Assembly: GCF_018860825.1 (NCBI RefSeq)
Contig: NZ_JAHKPZ010000004.1
Span: forward strand, 310,001 to 374,000
DNA length: 64,000 nucleotides
Source: Lacinutrix sp. C3R15
GTDB taxonomy: Bacteria > Bacteroidota > Bacteroidia > Flavobacteriales > Flavobacteriaceae
Direction of reading: 5' to 3'
The position numbers and the translations under genes are program-made. Below, piece by piece: positions 16,862 through 26,729 of the stretch; positions within the stretch are counted from its first letter, which is position 1; the number at the start of each line of letters is the position of its first letter. The notes under the pieces are model-generated. The model saw nothing but the letters and a program-made list of their open reading frames with translations, had not been told where the DNA came from and did not search any database.

Positions 16862-18537
16862 AAATCTAATTTCCTTTTAATTTTTTTAATATAGTTTTCT
16901 AATTCCTCTTGATCTGGAACTGTTGTAACCTCTTTGGTTTTTGCTGTTTCAAAAGCGCGTAAAGCTGCTGTATAAAAACCTTTATTGTAATAGTATTTTC
17001 CAACAAGATAGTATACTTCCCAGTAATTAGGATTTAATTGTATGGTTTCTTGAATTTTTTCTGAAGGAATATGTGCATCGTTACTAATAGCATGTTGTAA
17101 TGCTTTACTAGAAACACGATATGTTTCGTAATTTTTATAGGCTTGGGTAAACTGAAAAGGATCTGCTTCAATGGTTAATTCTGGTATAGAAAGCTGCAAA
17201 TGTGAAGCAGCAGTATCAGTAAAAACTTCATCTAAATCATAAGCTACAAATGCACCTAATTGATACGGATTAGAAGAAACCCAAACCTGGCGTTCTTCGG
17301 GTTTAAAAACAATACCATGATGTGCTAAAAGTTGGTTTAAGGCTTTTTCATTACCATAACCAATGGCTTTATTATGTAAGCCTTCTTTGTTTCTTAAAAT
17401 ATTTACAGCGTCTTGTGGGCTTAGTTTTTTGGTTTCAGACAAAAGCTCTTCCATGCGCTCATAACGATATGCAGAATGGCTTTCAGCTATTGCTTTTAAG
17501 TTGTTTTTGTCTTCCGCGTAAGCGTCACTTTGAAAATGATTAGTGCATATAAGTTGGTTGGTGTTTTCTACTTCATAAACACCAAAATTCTTAGGCGAAA
17601 CTTCAATGGTAACGGCTTTTTTATCTTTTGCACTACCTACAAAAATAGACTCCGAAACAAAAACTTCACGTTTTTTAGCAATGGCAATAGCTTCATCAAT
17701 AGTGCTAGCATGTTGTAAAATTTCACGATTTAGAATAGAAATGGGTGTTTTTGCAATCCAAGGTATTTTAGATTTTCCAGCATTTATGGTAACTGTAAGT
17801 CCGTGTTCATTCATACCTGAAACCACACCAATCATTCCGGGCCAGGTTACAGACATGAATTTATAACCTTGGGTAGGATTTACAAAAGCTACGATTTTAT
17901 TTTTGGCAAAATCATTACCAGCATAAAAGTCTAGATTTCTACCAATAAGTAATTGTCCATCTTCGGTTTTATTTCCCCAAGCAGCAAAAGAAGAACAGCC
18001 TACTAGCATTAAATCCTGCATGGCGTGACCAATATCATGCGCACCATGTAGGTACATAACTCTCAGGTATTCTTTTGCAATATGATTGTACGCATTAGAT
18101 GCGTATTTAGATAGTCCGTAAATTTCAGCTTTGTATGCTTCTGGAATGTGTAAATACATTTTACGATTATAAAAAGCTAAAATTTTACGGAGTAAGTATT
18201 GTTTAAATTTTGAAGGAACCAGCTCATCTACTTTGCTTAAAAATGCATGTTCTTGTTCTTTAAATAAATCTTGTGTTAGTAAGCCTGTATTTAATCCAAT
18301 TTGATAAGCATTTCCTGTTACAAAAAGCTCATAAGAACCGTATTTGTTTTTTGTAAAACTGTTGTTTCCAGAAGTAAAAGTAGAATCGTTAATTGTTATT
18401 TTTTTAGAAATACTAGCATCATAACCACTAACATCTGGTATGTCATGAATGGACTTTGATATACCACAAGAAGTTACTATTAGTAGTACACAAGAAAGTT
18501 TAAAATAAAAAAGTAGTGAAAAGGTTTTAAATTTCAT
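16858..18537 (-). CDS. C45-family autoproteolytic acyltransferase/hydrolase lipoprotein with TPR tail
   Basis: The 559-residue protein has a lipobox (VTSC, Cys24), so it is probably lipid anchored. Residues about 70-400 are an Ntn-hydrolase domain of the C45/acyl-CoA:6-APA acyltransferase type. The nucleophile is Cys181 in LVGCSSFAAWG, which would be exposed by self-cleavage, and it is followed by GRNLDFY and the WPGMIGVVSGMNEHGL segment. The last 80 or so residues look like TPR-type helices. Members of this family transfer or hydrolyse acyl groups on amides or esters. In flexirubin clusters such a gene is recurrent, and a role in esterifying the aryl polyene with the dialkylresorcinol outside the cytoplasm is plausible but inferred. 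Confidence 0.8.
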   Translation of the reverse strand: MKFKTFSLLFYFKLSCVLLIVTSCGISKSIHDIPDVSGYDASISKKITINDSTFTSGNNSFTKNKYGSYELFVTGNAYQIGLNTGLLTQDLFKEQEHAFLSKVDELVPSKFKQYLLRKILAFYNRKMYLHIPEAYKAEIYGLSKYASNAYNHIAKEYLRVMYLHGAHDIGHAMQDLMLVGCSSFAAWGNKTEDGQLLIGRNLDFYAGNDFAKNKIVAFVNPTQGYKFMSVTWPGMIGVVSGMNEHGLTVTINAGKSKIPWIAKTPISILNREILQHASTIDEAIAIAKKREVFVSESIFVGSAKDKKAVTIEVSPKNFGVYEVENTNQLICTNHFQSDAYAEDKNNLKAIAESHSAYRYERMEELLSETKKLSPQDAVNILRNKEGLHNKAIGYGNEKALNQLLAHHGIVFKPEERQVWVSSNPYQLGAFVAYDLDEVFTDTAASHLQLSIPELTIEADPFQFTQAYKNYETYRVSSKALQHAISNDAHIPSEKIQETIQLNPNYWEVYYLVGKYYYNKGFYTAALRAFETAKTKEVTTVPDQEELENYIKKIKRKLDL

Positions 18538-19413
18538 TTATTTTAAGTTTTCTAGTGTTTTATTTACTTTTTCTATGGCTTTATTGTTTTTGTAATCTAT
18601 CCATTTTTGTCCTTTCCATTTTCGCATTATGTTTTCAAAATGACGCATAAAAAACACATTGTATAACATGTTTAATGCTGTTTTTGGTTTTTTTGTAAAT
18701 GCTCTCAAAGACATAGAAAAACCAGCATCTAAATATTCTACAAAATGCCAATAACCACTTGGCATGTATAAGGCATCTCCATGTTTCATTTCTACTTGTA
18801 TGGCTTCTACGTGTTGTAAACCAGGATATTTATTAAAGTCTGGATTTGCCATATCAATTTCTTCTAGATTATGTACAGCGTAAGGTATTTTGTATAGAAA
18901 TTTAGTTTGTTCAGGCGAAAACAAAGTAACACGTTTGGTACCATGAAAATGAAAATGAACCAAGTCTGCCAAATCCATATCATAATGTGTTAATACTTGT
19001 GAACCTTTACTACCAAAAAATAAAACAGGTAAGCGTTGAAAAAATTTTAAACCCATATCTGGATATTTAAAATCTTTAGCTAGAACAGGCATTTTTTTCA
19101 TGACATCATAAAAGAAAATACGTAAATCTGTTGGTTTTGTTTTTAGTATTTCAATATAATCATAGAGCTTCATTTCTGTAGCTGGTTCTGCAGATTTTTG
19201 TTTGCCTTTGGTAGCTTCGTTATTATATAGAGGCACCACTTGATCTCCTGCAAGCGATTGTATATAATCTAGATTCCATGTATGGTAAGCGTTCCAGTCC
19301 TGAGTAAGATTTTCTATAAGTACAGGACGTTGTGGTTTGTAATAATTTTTTACAAAATTAGCTTTAGTAATGTTTTTTACACGATCAATAGGTTGTAGTT
19401 TAAATGGTGCCAT
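18538..19413 (-). CDS. Cupin-like (JmjC-type) oxygenase-fold protein
   Basis: The 291-residue protein is a cupin_8/JmjC-like domain. The N-terminal PQRPVLIENLTQDW is the typical entry, followed by an iron-binding HxD (THYDMD) and a distal His in MPSGYWHFVEY. The Fe(II)/2-oxoglutarate residues are therefore present and hydroxylation is possible. The family contains protein and small-molecule hydroxylases. Its stop is directly next to the C45 start (18537/18538) and it follows the FAD oxidoreductase by 10 bp, which places it in the pigment operon. Its substrate is unknown; a hydroxylation of the pigment or its head group is a guess. Confidence 0.8.
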   Translation of the reverse strand: MAPFKLQPIDRVKNITKANFVKNYYKPQRPVLIENLTQDWNAYHTWNLDYIQSLAGDQVVPLYNNEATKGKQKSAEPATEMKLYDYIEILKTKPTDLRIFFYDVMKKMPVLAKDFKYPDMGLKFFQRLPVLFFGSKGSQVLTHYDMDLADLVHFHFHGTKRVTLFSPEQTKFLYKIPYAVHNLEEIDMANPDFNKYPGLQHVEAIQVEMKHGDALYMPSGYWHFVEYLDAGFSMSLRAFTKKPKTALNMLYNVFFMRHFENIMRKWKGQKWIDYKNNKAIEKVNKTLENLK

Positions 19414-19423
19414 AGGTTTATTT

Positions 19424-20965
19424 TTACTGTACCTCGTGTTTGTTAGCGTTTAAAATCTTGTCTAGTAAATAGTCTTTATCCAGAATTTCTGAGCAAGTAA
19501 TAATAGCACTTATTGTTACTCCTAAAATACCATGCATATTAAGACTTTGACCTGTAAAAAACAGGTTTTTTATTTTTGTTTTAGGAGAAACATGCGAGTG
19601 TAAAGGTTTGTTTACATCTTTTGCATACGCATACATAGAACCACGATTACTACCAATATAATCTCTGTAAGATAATGGTGTTGAGGTATAATACGTTTCT
19701 ATACAGTCTCTAATGTTTGGGAATTTCTTTTCTATCTCATCAATGAGAGTTTCTGCTTTTTCTTTTTTAAATTGCTCATAGGTTTGCCCTCTTTCGTTTT
19801 TATGAGCAACGGTATTGTAGGTGTCTTCCCAAGGTTTTACTTCGTCATAATTCATATAGGTCATTACGGCAATACTATCTCCAAACTCGTTAGCATTTTT
19901 CTTAATTCCCATAGACATCATATAGCCTTCTGGCCAACTTTCTTGCGTGTAATTATGTGAGTCCCAAACCTTACTAGCGTCTTTAAAATGGTAAAAGTTT
20001 TTGTTTTGGTATTTAAAAGAATTTGGTTTTAAAACAATGTACAAGGAGAAAGCAGCAATGGTGCTTTCAATTTTTTCAATTCTGTTGGTGTATGATTTTC
20101 TAAACTTGTCTTCGCCTACCATTTTTATAGTAAGCTTCGGCTCTATATTAGAAATAAATAAATCGCCTTTAATTTCTACACCTTTGGTTGTGGTAACCGA
20201 AGTGACTTTACCATCTTTAGAAACAAATTTATTTACTTCGTGGTGTTTATACATTTCACCACCTTCTTCTTTTAAACGTTTTAAAAGCACTTTAGTAATC
20301 TGGCTTCCTCCATTAACACAGCGATAGGAACTTTCTATATAAGAGTTGGTAGATAAGGCATGAACGTAAAAAGGGGTTTTGTTTTGGTTACCAGCATATA
20401 AATAATTGGAACCAGCAAACACCGCTTGAAGCTTTTTGTTTTTTGTAAAGGAATTGATATACTCTTTTGCTGGTAGTTGAAAAATTTCAGCATCATCATA
20501 ATATGGTTTTCCTTTTTCTAGGGAGTATAACGGAAATTTTTTGCAAGTAGCTTTCATCTTCTCACAATACAATCTAATTCCTTCTTCTTCCTCAGGAAAA
20601 TCTACTAAAAGGTTTTTTATAAAATTATCATAACCTTGGGCGTGTTTATATTCTTTTGGGTCATCATCAAAAGAGATGATATCAAAACCATCTTCATCCA
20701 TTTTATGAAGCTGTATACCATCTAAAATACCAATATATTTAAAGTATTGGTGTAGGTTTTGCCCTTTACTTAAACCGCCAATGTAATGTACGCCTGTATC
20801 AAATATGGTTTTGTTACGTACAAAGGTTTGCAGGTTTCCGCCATATTGGTTGTTTTTTTCTAATACACAAACACTCTTTCCTTCTTTAGCAAGAATGATT
20901 GCAGAAACCAAGCCAGCAAGACCACTTCCTACAATTACAACATCATAATGTTCTTTGTACTTCAA
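19424..20965 (-). CDS. Phytoene desaturase-like FAD-dependent oxidoreductase
   Basis: The 513-residue protein begins with a dinucleotide-binding fold (VIVGSGLAGLVSA, then VLEKNNQYGGNLQTF) typical of the CrtI/retinol saturase group of flavoenzymes. It has the C-terminal FAD contact region (FFTGQSLNMHGILGVTISA). Enzymes of this group desaturate, isomerise or saturate polyenes. In this cluster the likely substrate is the aryl polyene chain or its acyl precursor, but the reaction cannot be read from sequence. It starts 4 bp after the end of the MMPL fusion gene, in the same operon. Confidence 0.85.
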   Translation of the reverse strand: MKYKEHYDVVIVGSGLAGLVSAIILAKEGKSVCVLEKNNQYGGNLQTFVRNKTIFDTGVHYIGGLSKGQNLHQYFKYIGILDGIQLHKMDEDGFDIISFDDDPKEYKHAQGYDNFIKNLLVDFPEEEEGIRLYCEKMKATCKKFPLYSLEKGKPYYDDAEIFQLPAKEYINSFTKNKKLQAVFAGSNYLYAGNQNKTPFYVHALSTNSYIESSYRCVNGGSQITKVLLKRLKEEGGEMYKHHEVNKFVSKDGKVTSVTTTKGVEIKGDLFISNIEPKLTIKMVGEDKFRKSYTNRIEKIESTIAAFSLYIVLKPNSFKYQNKNFYHFKDASKVWDSHNYTQESWPEGYMMSMGIKKNANEFGDSIAVMTYMNYDEVKPWEDTYNTVAHKNERGQTYEQFKKEKAETLIDEIEKKFPNIRDCIETYYTSTPLSYRDYIGSNRGSMYAYAKDVNKPLHSHVSPKTKIKNLFFTGQSLNMHGILGVTISAIITCSEILDKDYLLDKILNANKHEVQ

Positions 20966-20969
20966 TATT

Positions 20970-23900
20970 TTATTTTTTTAAGATAATAAGTGTTTTGTTT
21001 TCTATTGCTACTTTAAAACCTATAGATTTTAAAATATCTGTATATAAATTTCGGGAATCTTTTAATAATATAAAAAGATTTGCAGTGTTTGCTATGTTTT
21101 TTATTTGCTTTTCTGATAAATTTTCTAAACTAATAATGGCAACATTGGCTTTGTTTTCTAGTGTTTTGTCCACAGTATTAGATACAAATATTTTATAATG
21201 TGTATTTACAATGTAGCTGTTTGTAACAATAATGCTTTCTTCTTTATCTGCAATATACGTGTATAATTTTCGGTCAGGTCTATCTAAAGCCAATAAAAAA
21301 TCAAGTTGTCCAGAATCTTTAGAAAGGTGAACAATACTAGCTTTTTCGTCAACAAAATCTAAAATTGTTTTATAGGTTTTGGCGTTGGTTTTTACATCTG
21401 CTTTTACTTTTTTGTAAAGCGCATCTCCTTTATATCTATAGTCTTCAAGTACCATTCTATGAAAGTAGGTTTCGTCTTCTATTTCATCGCGAAGCTTATT
21501 AAATTCGTTTTTAAAATGTGTACTAATTGCTTTAGTTCTTTCTCTAGAGTTAGTACCAAAATTGGTATTTTTGGTTGTAATTCTGTCTAAAACTTTTAGG
21601 GTAATGCTTCCGTTTTTTATAATAAAACTTCCTTTAGGTAACACTTCAGAATTACCATGAATAAGCACAGGAATAATATCTAAGTTAAACTGTTCTGCTA
21701 AGTAAAAAGCACCTTTATGAAAGCGTTTTATTTTGTTGGTGTTAGAACGCGTTCCTTCAGGAAAAGCCATTAAAGAATAACCTTGGTCTACTTTGGTTTG
21801 TAAATGTGACAACCCGTTATCTATACCATTTGAAACAGGATAAAAGCCTGCAAGTTTTACTGCTTTACCAAAAACAGGGGAGTTGTATACCCAATCATTC
21901 ACTAAGAAAATAATTTTTGGGTGTAACATACCAATGGCCAAAATGTCTAGAAAAGAAGTGTGATTAGATATGATTACCGCTTGTTTTTTAAAGTCTTCTT
22001 GGCTAGCGTTTATAATGCTTTTTTTAACAAACGGATTGGTGTATAAAACCGATTTCATAAAAGTAGATAGTACTTTGTGAAAGCGTGACATCTTTAATTT
22101 TTTAGAAATAGGAATAATGGGAATTAAAACCACACTAATTAAAGATAATAAAAATCCGCCAAGACCATAATAACCAAAAGATAGTACCGAATGTAAAAAC
22201 AAACGCAAGCTTATTGGTCTTTTGGTTTTGCTCCCTATAAATAACCTAAAAAGTAAAGGCTGTATGCTAAATGAAATAAATAAAGCAGATAATATACCAA
22301 TGATAGATACCAAGGAAATAGAATGCAATGCAGGGTGTTTAGCAAAAATTAAAACACCAACTCCTAGAATGGTGGTAATTACCGAAAGTATAATAGAAGT
22401 TTTATGTGTTGGTAAGGCTTCTTCTCCTGTTTTATATTCATGCAATAAACCGTTGGTAATAAAAATGCAATAGTCTATACCTAAACCAAAAATAAAGGTT
22501 GAAATAATGATATTAAATATGTTAAACTCGATACTAAAAAGTCCCATAGTACCAATAGTAAGCAACCACGTAAGCGCAATTGGTATTGCAGTAACTAAGG
22601 TTAAAGAAGTACTTTTGTAAAACAAGAATAATAGTAGTAAAACCACAATAGAAGAATATAAAACCAAGCGATTAAAATCGTTTTTCAGGTTTCCTAAAAA
22701 GGTTTCGTTCATGTGTTTTCTATCTACAACAACCGTTTTTTCCTGGTTTTTAAAGGTATCTATTAAATTTTGTGTGTTTTCTTCTTGTACTTTAACTAAG
22801 GTAGTTACTGTAGAAAAACGGTCTTTAGTAGTAATATAATCGTCTGATGAAATGGTTTTTAACGCTTTAAAATCTGCAACCGTTAAAGGGTTAAAATTTG
22901 TTTTTAAAAGTGCGTAAAAGTTTTTAAAAGTAGAAGGTTTAAAACCTAAAGTGTTTCCGCTTTCTATTAAATTTTGAGTAGTGTTTTGTATGTTTTCAGG
23001 AGACCAAAAAAGTTTCCAGTTATTAATTTTTTGAAGTTGCATTTCTTCAGATTGAATTAAAGAACCAATAGAACTAAATTGAATAATTTTGTCGTCTTTC
23101 TGAAGTTTTTTCAGCATTGGGTAAATAGCATCGTTTGCCTGTAAGGCTTCATTTTCTGTGTTTCCGTAGGTTGCTAAATACACAGATTTTGAAGATATAT
23201 TGGTAAGAGCATCTAGTCTTTGTTGTGCATCTACTAAGGCTTTAGGCTCAAAATTTAGTTTGGCTAAATCGTTATTAAAAGTGACTTTGTTATAGGTAAA
23301 AGCACTAATGCTTAATAAAATAACTAAAACAATTAAACTCCATTTGTTTTTATGTAAAGGATAGGCTGCAACACGATCTATGATGTTTTTTTTGGTAGCA
23401 TTTTCTACTTTTGTATTATACACTTGCGGTATAAAAAGTAGCGCAAAAACCGAAGCGCCTAAAACGCTAATAGCAGCAAAAATACCTAAATCTTGTAATG
23501 CCTGCGACTCTATAAAAAGCAAACATAAAAAGGCTAGAGCAGTAGTTAAACTACTCATTAATATAGGTTTTGTAATTTCTGTGTATAATTGTTTTATGTT
23601 GTTGTTACTACGTATATGTGTTAATATATGCAGGGCATAATCTAGCGTTACGCCTAAAAGTACAGAACCAATACCTAAAGAAATTGCAGATATTTTGCCA
23701 CGAATAAGGTATAGTAAACTTACAGCCAAAAGCGCTCCTAAAACCGTAGGAGTAAATAGTATAATAGGAACACTAAGTTTTTTATAAAACAAAATTAGAA
23801 TTAACAATAAAACCGTTACAGCTATGCCAACAGTAAGCTGGATGTCTCTTTTTATTTGTTTAGCATTTGCTACAGCAATAAGTGCGCCTCCAAAATAATC

Positions 23901-24647
23901 TGCTACTACTTTACCATTAAATGTTGCGTTAAGCTTTGCTTGTAATGCGTATAAGTTGTCTGCAAAGCTTGCGTTTTCTGCTGTTTCACTAGAGGCAAAA
24001 GTTGGTGTTATAAAAAGCAGTACATTGTTTTTGTCTTTACTAACTATAAATCCGTTGTGCAAGGTAAAGTCATCACCAAAACTTAGTTCCTGCAGTTTTT
24101 TTAAGGCAATAAAAGACAAGCCTAAAGGGTCTTTTAAAATGGTTTCTTTAGCAATAAAACCAGAAGGAGAAATTAAGGTTTTATAATTGGCTTTTGTTTG
24201 GTTTTCAATACTGTCTTTGTGCAGTTTTTGCTGAATGGTTTTGTAGTCGTTTTGGTCTAAAAATAAAGGTAAGTTGTTGTAAACAAAGTTTAAGGTGTTC
24301 ATGACGTCTTCATCTGCAACTTGCCCTTGAATATCTTTAATAAATGCTTTTGAAGAAGAAGAAATACTATCTATAAATTGCGTAGCATACTGCGTTAAAT
24401 CCTCAATGTTTCCGTTTTCTTTACGTTGAATGTTTACAATAATTTTATCGGCAAAATTAACTTGTTTAAGTACTTTTTGTGCTTCGGAAGATTTTTCGCT
24501 TTGCGGAATTAGCTTTGTAATATCTTCTTCAAATTCTACATTAGACGCCAGAAAAAATAACCCAATAATACCTGCAAACAAAATACCTATGCTCCATAAT
24601 TTTTGAGCAGCAATACGCAGGTATATGTTATAAAATAGCTTATCCAT
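20970..24647 (-). CDS. Trifunctional MMPL transporter / lysophospholipid acyltransferase / SAM-methyltransferase-like fusion
   Basis: The 1225-residue protein starts with an RND/MMPL exporter of about 800 residues: a first membrane helix, a large periplasmic loop, a multi-helix block, a second loop and a second block. A PlsC-type acyltransferase domain follows, with HX4D (H896-D901 in NHTSFLD) and FPEGTRS. The last 200 residues resemble a class I SAM methyltransferase fold, but I see no convincing GxGxG motif, so it may be degenerate. The same three-part architecture is recognised in flexirubin clusters of Bacteroidota. The protein probably exports and anchors the pigment or its lipid precursor. 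It overlaps the upstream GT2 gene by 8 bp. Confidence 0.88.
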   Translation of the reverse strand: MDKLFYNIYLRIAAQKLWSIGILFAGIIGLFFLASNVEFEEDITKLIPQSEKSSEAQKVLKQVNFADKIIVNIQRKENGNIEDLTQYATQFIDSISSSSKAFIKDIQGQVADEDVMNTLNFVYNNLPLFLDQNDYKTIQQKLHKDSIENQTKANYKTLISPSGFIAKETILKDPLGLSFIALKKLQELSFGDDFTLHNGFIVSKDKNNVLLFITPTFASSETAENASFADNLYALQAKLNATFNGKVVADYFGGALIAVANAKQIKRDIQLTVGIAVTVLLLILILFYKKLSVPIILFTPTVLGALLAVSLLYLIRGKISAISLGIGSVLLGVTLDYALHILTHIRSNNNIKQLYTEITKPILMSSLTTALAFLCLLFIESQALQDLGIFAAISVLGASVFALLFIPQVYNTKVENATKKNIIDRVAAYPLHKNKWSLIVLVILLSISAFTYNKVTFNNDLAKLNFEPKALVDAQQRLDALTNISSKSVYLATYGNTENEALQANDAIYPMLKKLQKDDKIIQFSSIGSLIQSEEMQLQKINNWKLFWSPENIQNTTQNLIESGNTLGFKPSTFKNFYALLKTNFNPLTVADFKALKTISSDDYITTKDRFSTVTTLVKVQEENTQNLIDTFKNQEKTVVVDRKHMNETFLGNLKNDFNRLVLYSSIVVLLLLFLFYKSTSLTLVTAIPIALTWLLTIGTMGLFSIEFNIFNIIISTFIFGLGIDYCIFITNGLLHEYKTGEEALPTHKTSIILSVITTILGVGVLIFAKHPALHSISLVSIIGILSALFISFSIQPLLFRLFIGSKTKRPISLRLFLHSVLSFGYYGLGGFLLSLISVVLIPIIPISKKLKMSRFHKVLSTFMKSVLYTNPFVKKSIINASQEDFKKQAVIISNHTSFLDILAIGMLHPKIIFLVNDWVYNSPVFGKAVKLAGFYPVSNGIDNGLSHLQTKVDQGYSLMAFPEGTRSNTNKIKRFHKGAFYLAEQFNLDIIPVLIHGNSEVLPKGSFIIKNGSITLKVLDRITTKNTNFGTNSRERTKAISTHFKNEFNKLRDEIEDETYFHRMVLEDYRYKGDALYKKVKADVKTNAKTYKTILDFVDEKASIVHLSKDSGQLDFLLALDRPDRKLYTYIADKEESIIVTNSYIVNTHYKIFVSNTVDKTLENKANVAIISLENLSEKQIKNIANTANLFILLKDSRNLYTDILKSIGFKVAIENKTLIILKK

Positions 24648-25836
24648 TTTGTAGCGTTATGTTTTTTTTAGTGAAAACACTAAATATTATAAAACTAGCT
24701 ATGCCTAGAATAGCTGCAGCAATTGTAGCAAGTGTAAAACTACCAATTACGTATGTTTTTAAGTGATCTGTAATTTCAAAACCATTTTTAAACATTTCTA
24801 AAGTATAGTTATAATCTACGCCTAAAATAGTTTGCCCAATTAGCGAGCTTGCATACAAAATAAAAGGAATAAAAGGCGGTAAGCTTACGTTTGAAAAACC
24901 AAAAGCAATAGCCTTATTTAAGTTAAATAGTATGGCTAGTGAAATTACAATTAGTGTATGAAATCCCCATAGTGGAGATAAGCCAATAAATACGCCAAGT
25001 GCAACAGATAATGCTTTTTTAGTTGGTGCGTCTTGATGGCCTAAAAAATCTTCTATAAAGAATCGTTTAATTCCTTTTTTTTTTAATTTTCTAAATAAAT
25101 CTCGAGGTTTAATGTAGAAGATTAATATTAAAACCAAGCAGGTATTTAAAATACTAATTCTAGTAAAGTCTTTAAATGGCCTAAAGTGTGAAACACGTTC
25201 GGTTTCATCATACAATACTTGAATAGGTACATTTTTTACTGCTACATCATTCCAGGCAGCTTTAACGATTACTTCAATTTCAAATTCAAATTTCTTGGTG
25301 TAAAACTTTAATTTATTTAAAGCTTGTAAAGGGTATAAGCGAAAACCAGATTGCGTGTCTGTAAGTTTAATTCCTGTTTCAAACCAAAACCAAAAGTTAG
25401 AAAACTTATTTCCAAAACTACTTTTTCCAGGAACTCCTTCTTGTTCCATATTTCGTGCTCCAATAAGTAAGAGTTTTTTGTTTTTAGATTGCTCTAAAGC
25501 TTCTACAAATACAGAAATGTCTTCCGGAAAATGTTGTCCGTCAGAATCAATAGTTATGGCATATGCATAGTTTAAAGCACTTGCTTTTTTAAAACCTTGA
25601 CGTAAAGCATTTCCTTTACCTTGGTTTTTAGAAACTAAAATATGTTCTACCTCTGTGTAGTTTTTTAAAATTTTAGAAGTACTATCTGTAGAGCCATCAT
25701 TAATAATAATGATGTTTTTAGTGTACTGTAACACACCATCGATCACACGTTTTAAAGTACGCTCGTTGTTGTATGTTGGAATTAACACACAGATTTTCAG
25801 ACTGTTTATTTTATTAACTAATAGCTCGTTAGTCAC
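24640..25836 (-). CDS. GT2 glycosyltransferase with C-terminal DUF2062 membrane domain
   Basis: The 398-residue protein has a GT2 domain (residues about 14-240) with VLIPTYNNERT, INDGSTDST and the metal-binding D97-S-D99 (TIDSDGQHFPED), as in dolichol-phosphate mannosyltransferase-like enzymes. The C-terminal part (about 265-390) is a DUF2062 domain (SVALGVFIGLSPLWGFHT) with several membrane segments. GT2-DUF2062 fusions are recurrent in flexirubin and aryl-polyene clusters. A glycosylated intermediate or carrier lipid is possible, but the acceptor is unknown. The start codon follows the 165-residue protein gene by about 20 bp. Confidence 0.87.
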   Translation of the reverse strand: MTNELLVNKINSLKICVLIPTYNNERTLKRVIDGVLQYTKNIIIINDGSTDSTSKILKNYTEVEHILVSKNQGKGNALRQGFKKASALNYAYAITIDSDGQHFPEDISVFVEALEQSKNKKLLLIGARNMEQEGVPGKSSFGNKFSNFWFWFETGIKLTDTQSGFRLYPLQALNKLKFYTKKFEFEIEVIVKAAWNDVAVKNVPIQVLYDETERVSHFRPFKDFTRISILNTCLVLILIFYIKPRDLFRKLKKKGIKRFFIEDFLGHQDAPTKKALSVALGVFIGLSPLWGFHTLIVISLAILFNLNKAIAFGFSNVSLPPFIPFILYASSLIGQTILGVDYNYTLEMFKNGFEITDHLKTYVIGSFTLATIAAAILGIASFIIFSVFTKKNITLQNG

Positions 25837-25855
25837 TTAATAAAGTGTTTACTTT

Positions 25856-26353
25856 TTATGAGTCTAAAATTAAGGTTTTTTCTTCATCTGTAAAGGCTTT
25901 AGACTGTAAAATATAGTCTTTGATGTGTTTTTTTAAACGTGAAGAGCTAATGTTTTTATATTGTTTTAAGATAAATAGTTTGTCTTCTTCTATGTTGCCT
26001 TTGTATTTTAAAATTTTTGGTGTGTTTTCTTGAATGCCTAAACGTATAAAACGAACTTCTATATTATTAGGTGCTTTTGTAATAGCGTATTCTACTAAAG
26101 TTACACCTTGTATAAATCCTTCTTTTTTTTCTTTTAGGGTTATTGCTTGTTTAGCAAGTAATGCTATTGCAGCTCCTTTGTAAGCTACCAATTCTACTTT
26201 GCTGTTTTTGGTAACTTTTTCTAAAGAATTGTAAAAGGCTTCGGTTTTTGTTTTGTCTTGTGCAGCAGCTTTATAAGCATTTCTTATAGTATTTAAATCT
26301 AAAGATTGAAAAGTTAATACAAAGCCAGCAATAAGAACAAGTAAAGATTTCAT
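25856..26353 (-). CDS. Secreted protein of unknown function in the pigment operon
   Basis: I do not recognise this 165-residue protein. It has an N-terminal hydrophobic signal (residues 2-16) and a mature part predicted to be helical with TPR-like spacing (AYKGAAIALLAKQAITLKEK, then AITKAPNNIEVRFIRLG). This suggests a short helical-repeat periplasmic protein. It sits 7 bp after the hotdog gene and before the GT2 gene on the same strand, so it belongs to the pigment operon. Confidence 0.65.
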   Translation of the reverse strand: MKSLLVLIAGFVLTFQSLDLNTIRNAYKAAAQDKTKTEAFYNSLEKVTKNSKVELVAYKGAAIALLAKQAITLKEKKEGFIQGVTLVEYAITKAPNNIEVRFIRLGIQENTPKILKYKGNIEEDKLFILKQYKNISSSRLKKHIKDYILQSKAFTDEEKTLILDS

Positions 26354-26360
26354 TGGTAAT

Positions 26361-26726
26361 TTATTTTTCTATAAAATTACTAGTCAATTTTAGTGCCACA
26401 GTTTCATTAAACGAGGTGCTATTTTTTACTTTATATCCATTTTCGGTTTCACTAATATCAAGAGTTAGCACTAAATCTGGTGTTTTTTCAGGATTGATAA
26501 TAGCCATGAATTTAATGTTGCTGGAAGATTGCATCATTAATTTTTTACCAACAACACCTTCTGTTAACTCTTTAATAATTTGCATCATGCAAACTCCTGG
26601 AGTTACAGGATTATTTGGAAAATGTCCTTTAAAGATATCGTGATCTTTATTAATTGTAATGTTAGCTGTTGTTACATTCTCGGCTGTAGCTATATTATTT
26701 ACCTTGTAAAAGTCTTTTAATTGCAT
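26361..26726 (-). CDS. 3-hydroxyacyl-ACP dehydratase-like hotdog protein
   Basis: The 121-residue single hotdog domain contains the FabZ signature HDIFKGHFPNNPVTPGVCMMQ, where the His of GHFP is the catalytic His in FabZ. The helix after it has KEL where FabZ carries the second catalytic residue, so activity is likely but not certain. It would dehydrate 3-hydroxyacyl-ACP intermediates during polyene formation. It lies 3 bp after an outer-membrane protein gene and is the third hotdog dehydratase of the cluster. Confidence 0.82.
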   Translation of the reverse strand: MQLKDFYKVNNIATAENVTTANITINKDHDIFKGHFPNNPVTPGVCMMQIIKELTEGVVGKKLMMQSSSNIKFMAIINPEKTPDLVLTLDISETENGYKVKNSTSFNETVALKLTSNFIEK

Positions 26727-26729
26727 TGT

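Noticed and set aside
24640-25836. GT2 gene as part of the exopolysaccharide locus
   Set aside because: It overlaps the MMPL fusion gene and lies in the middle of the pigment operon, far from the exopolysaccharide locus.
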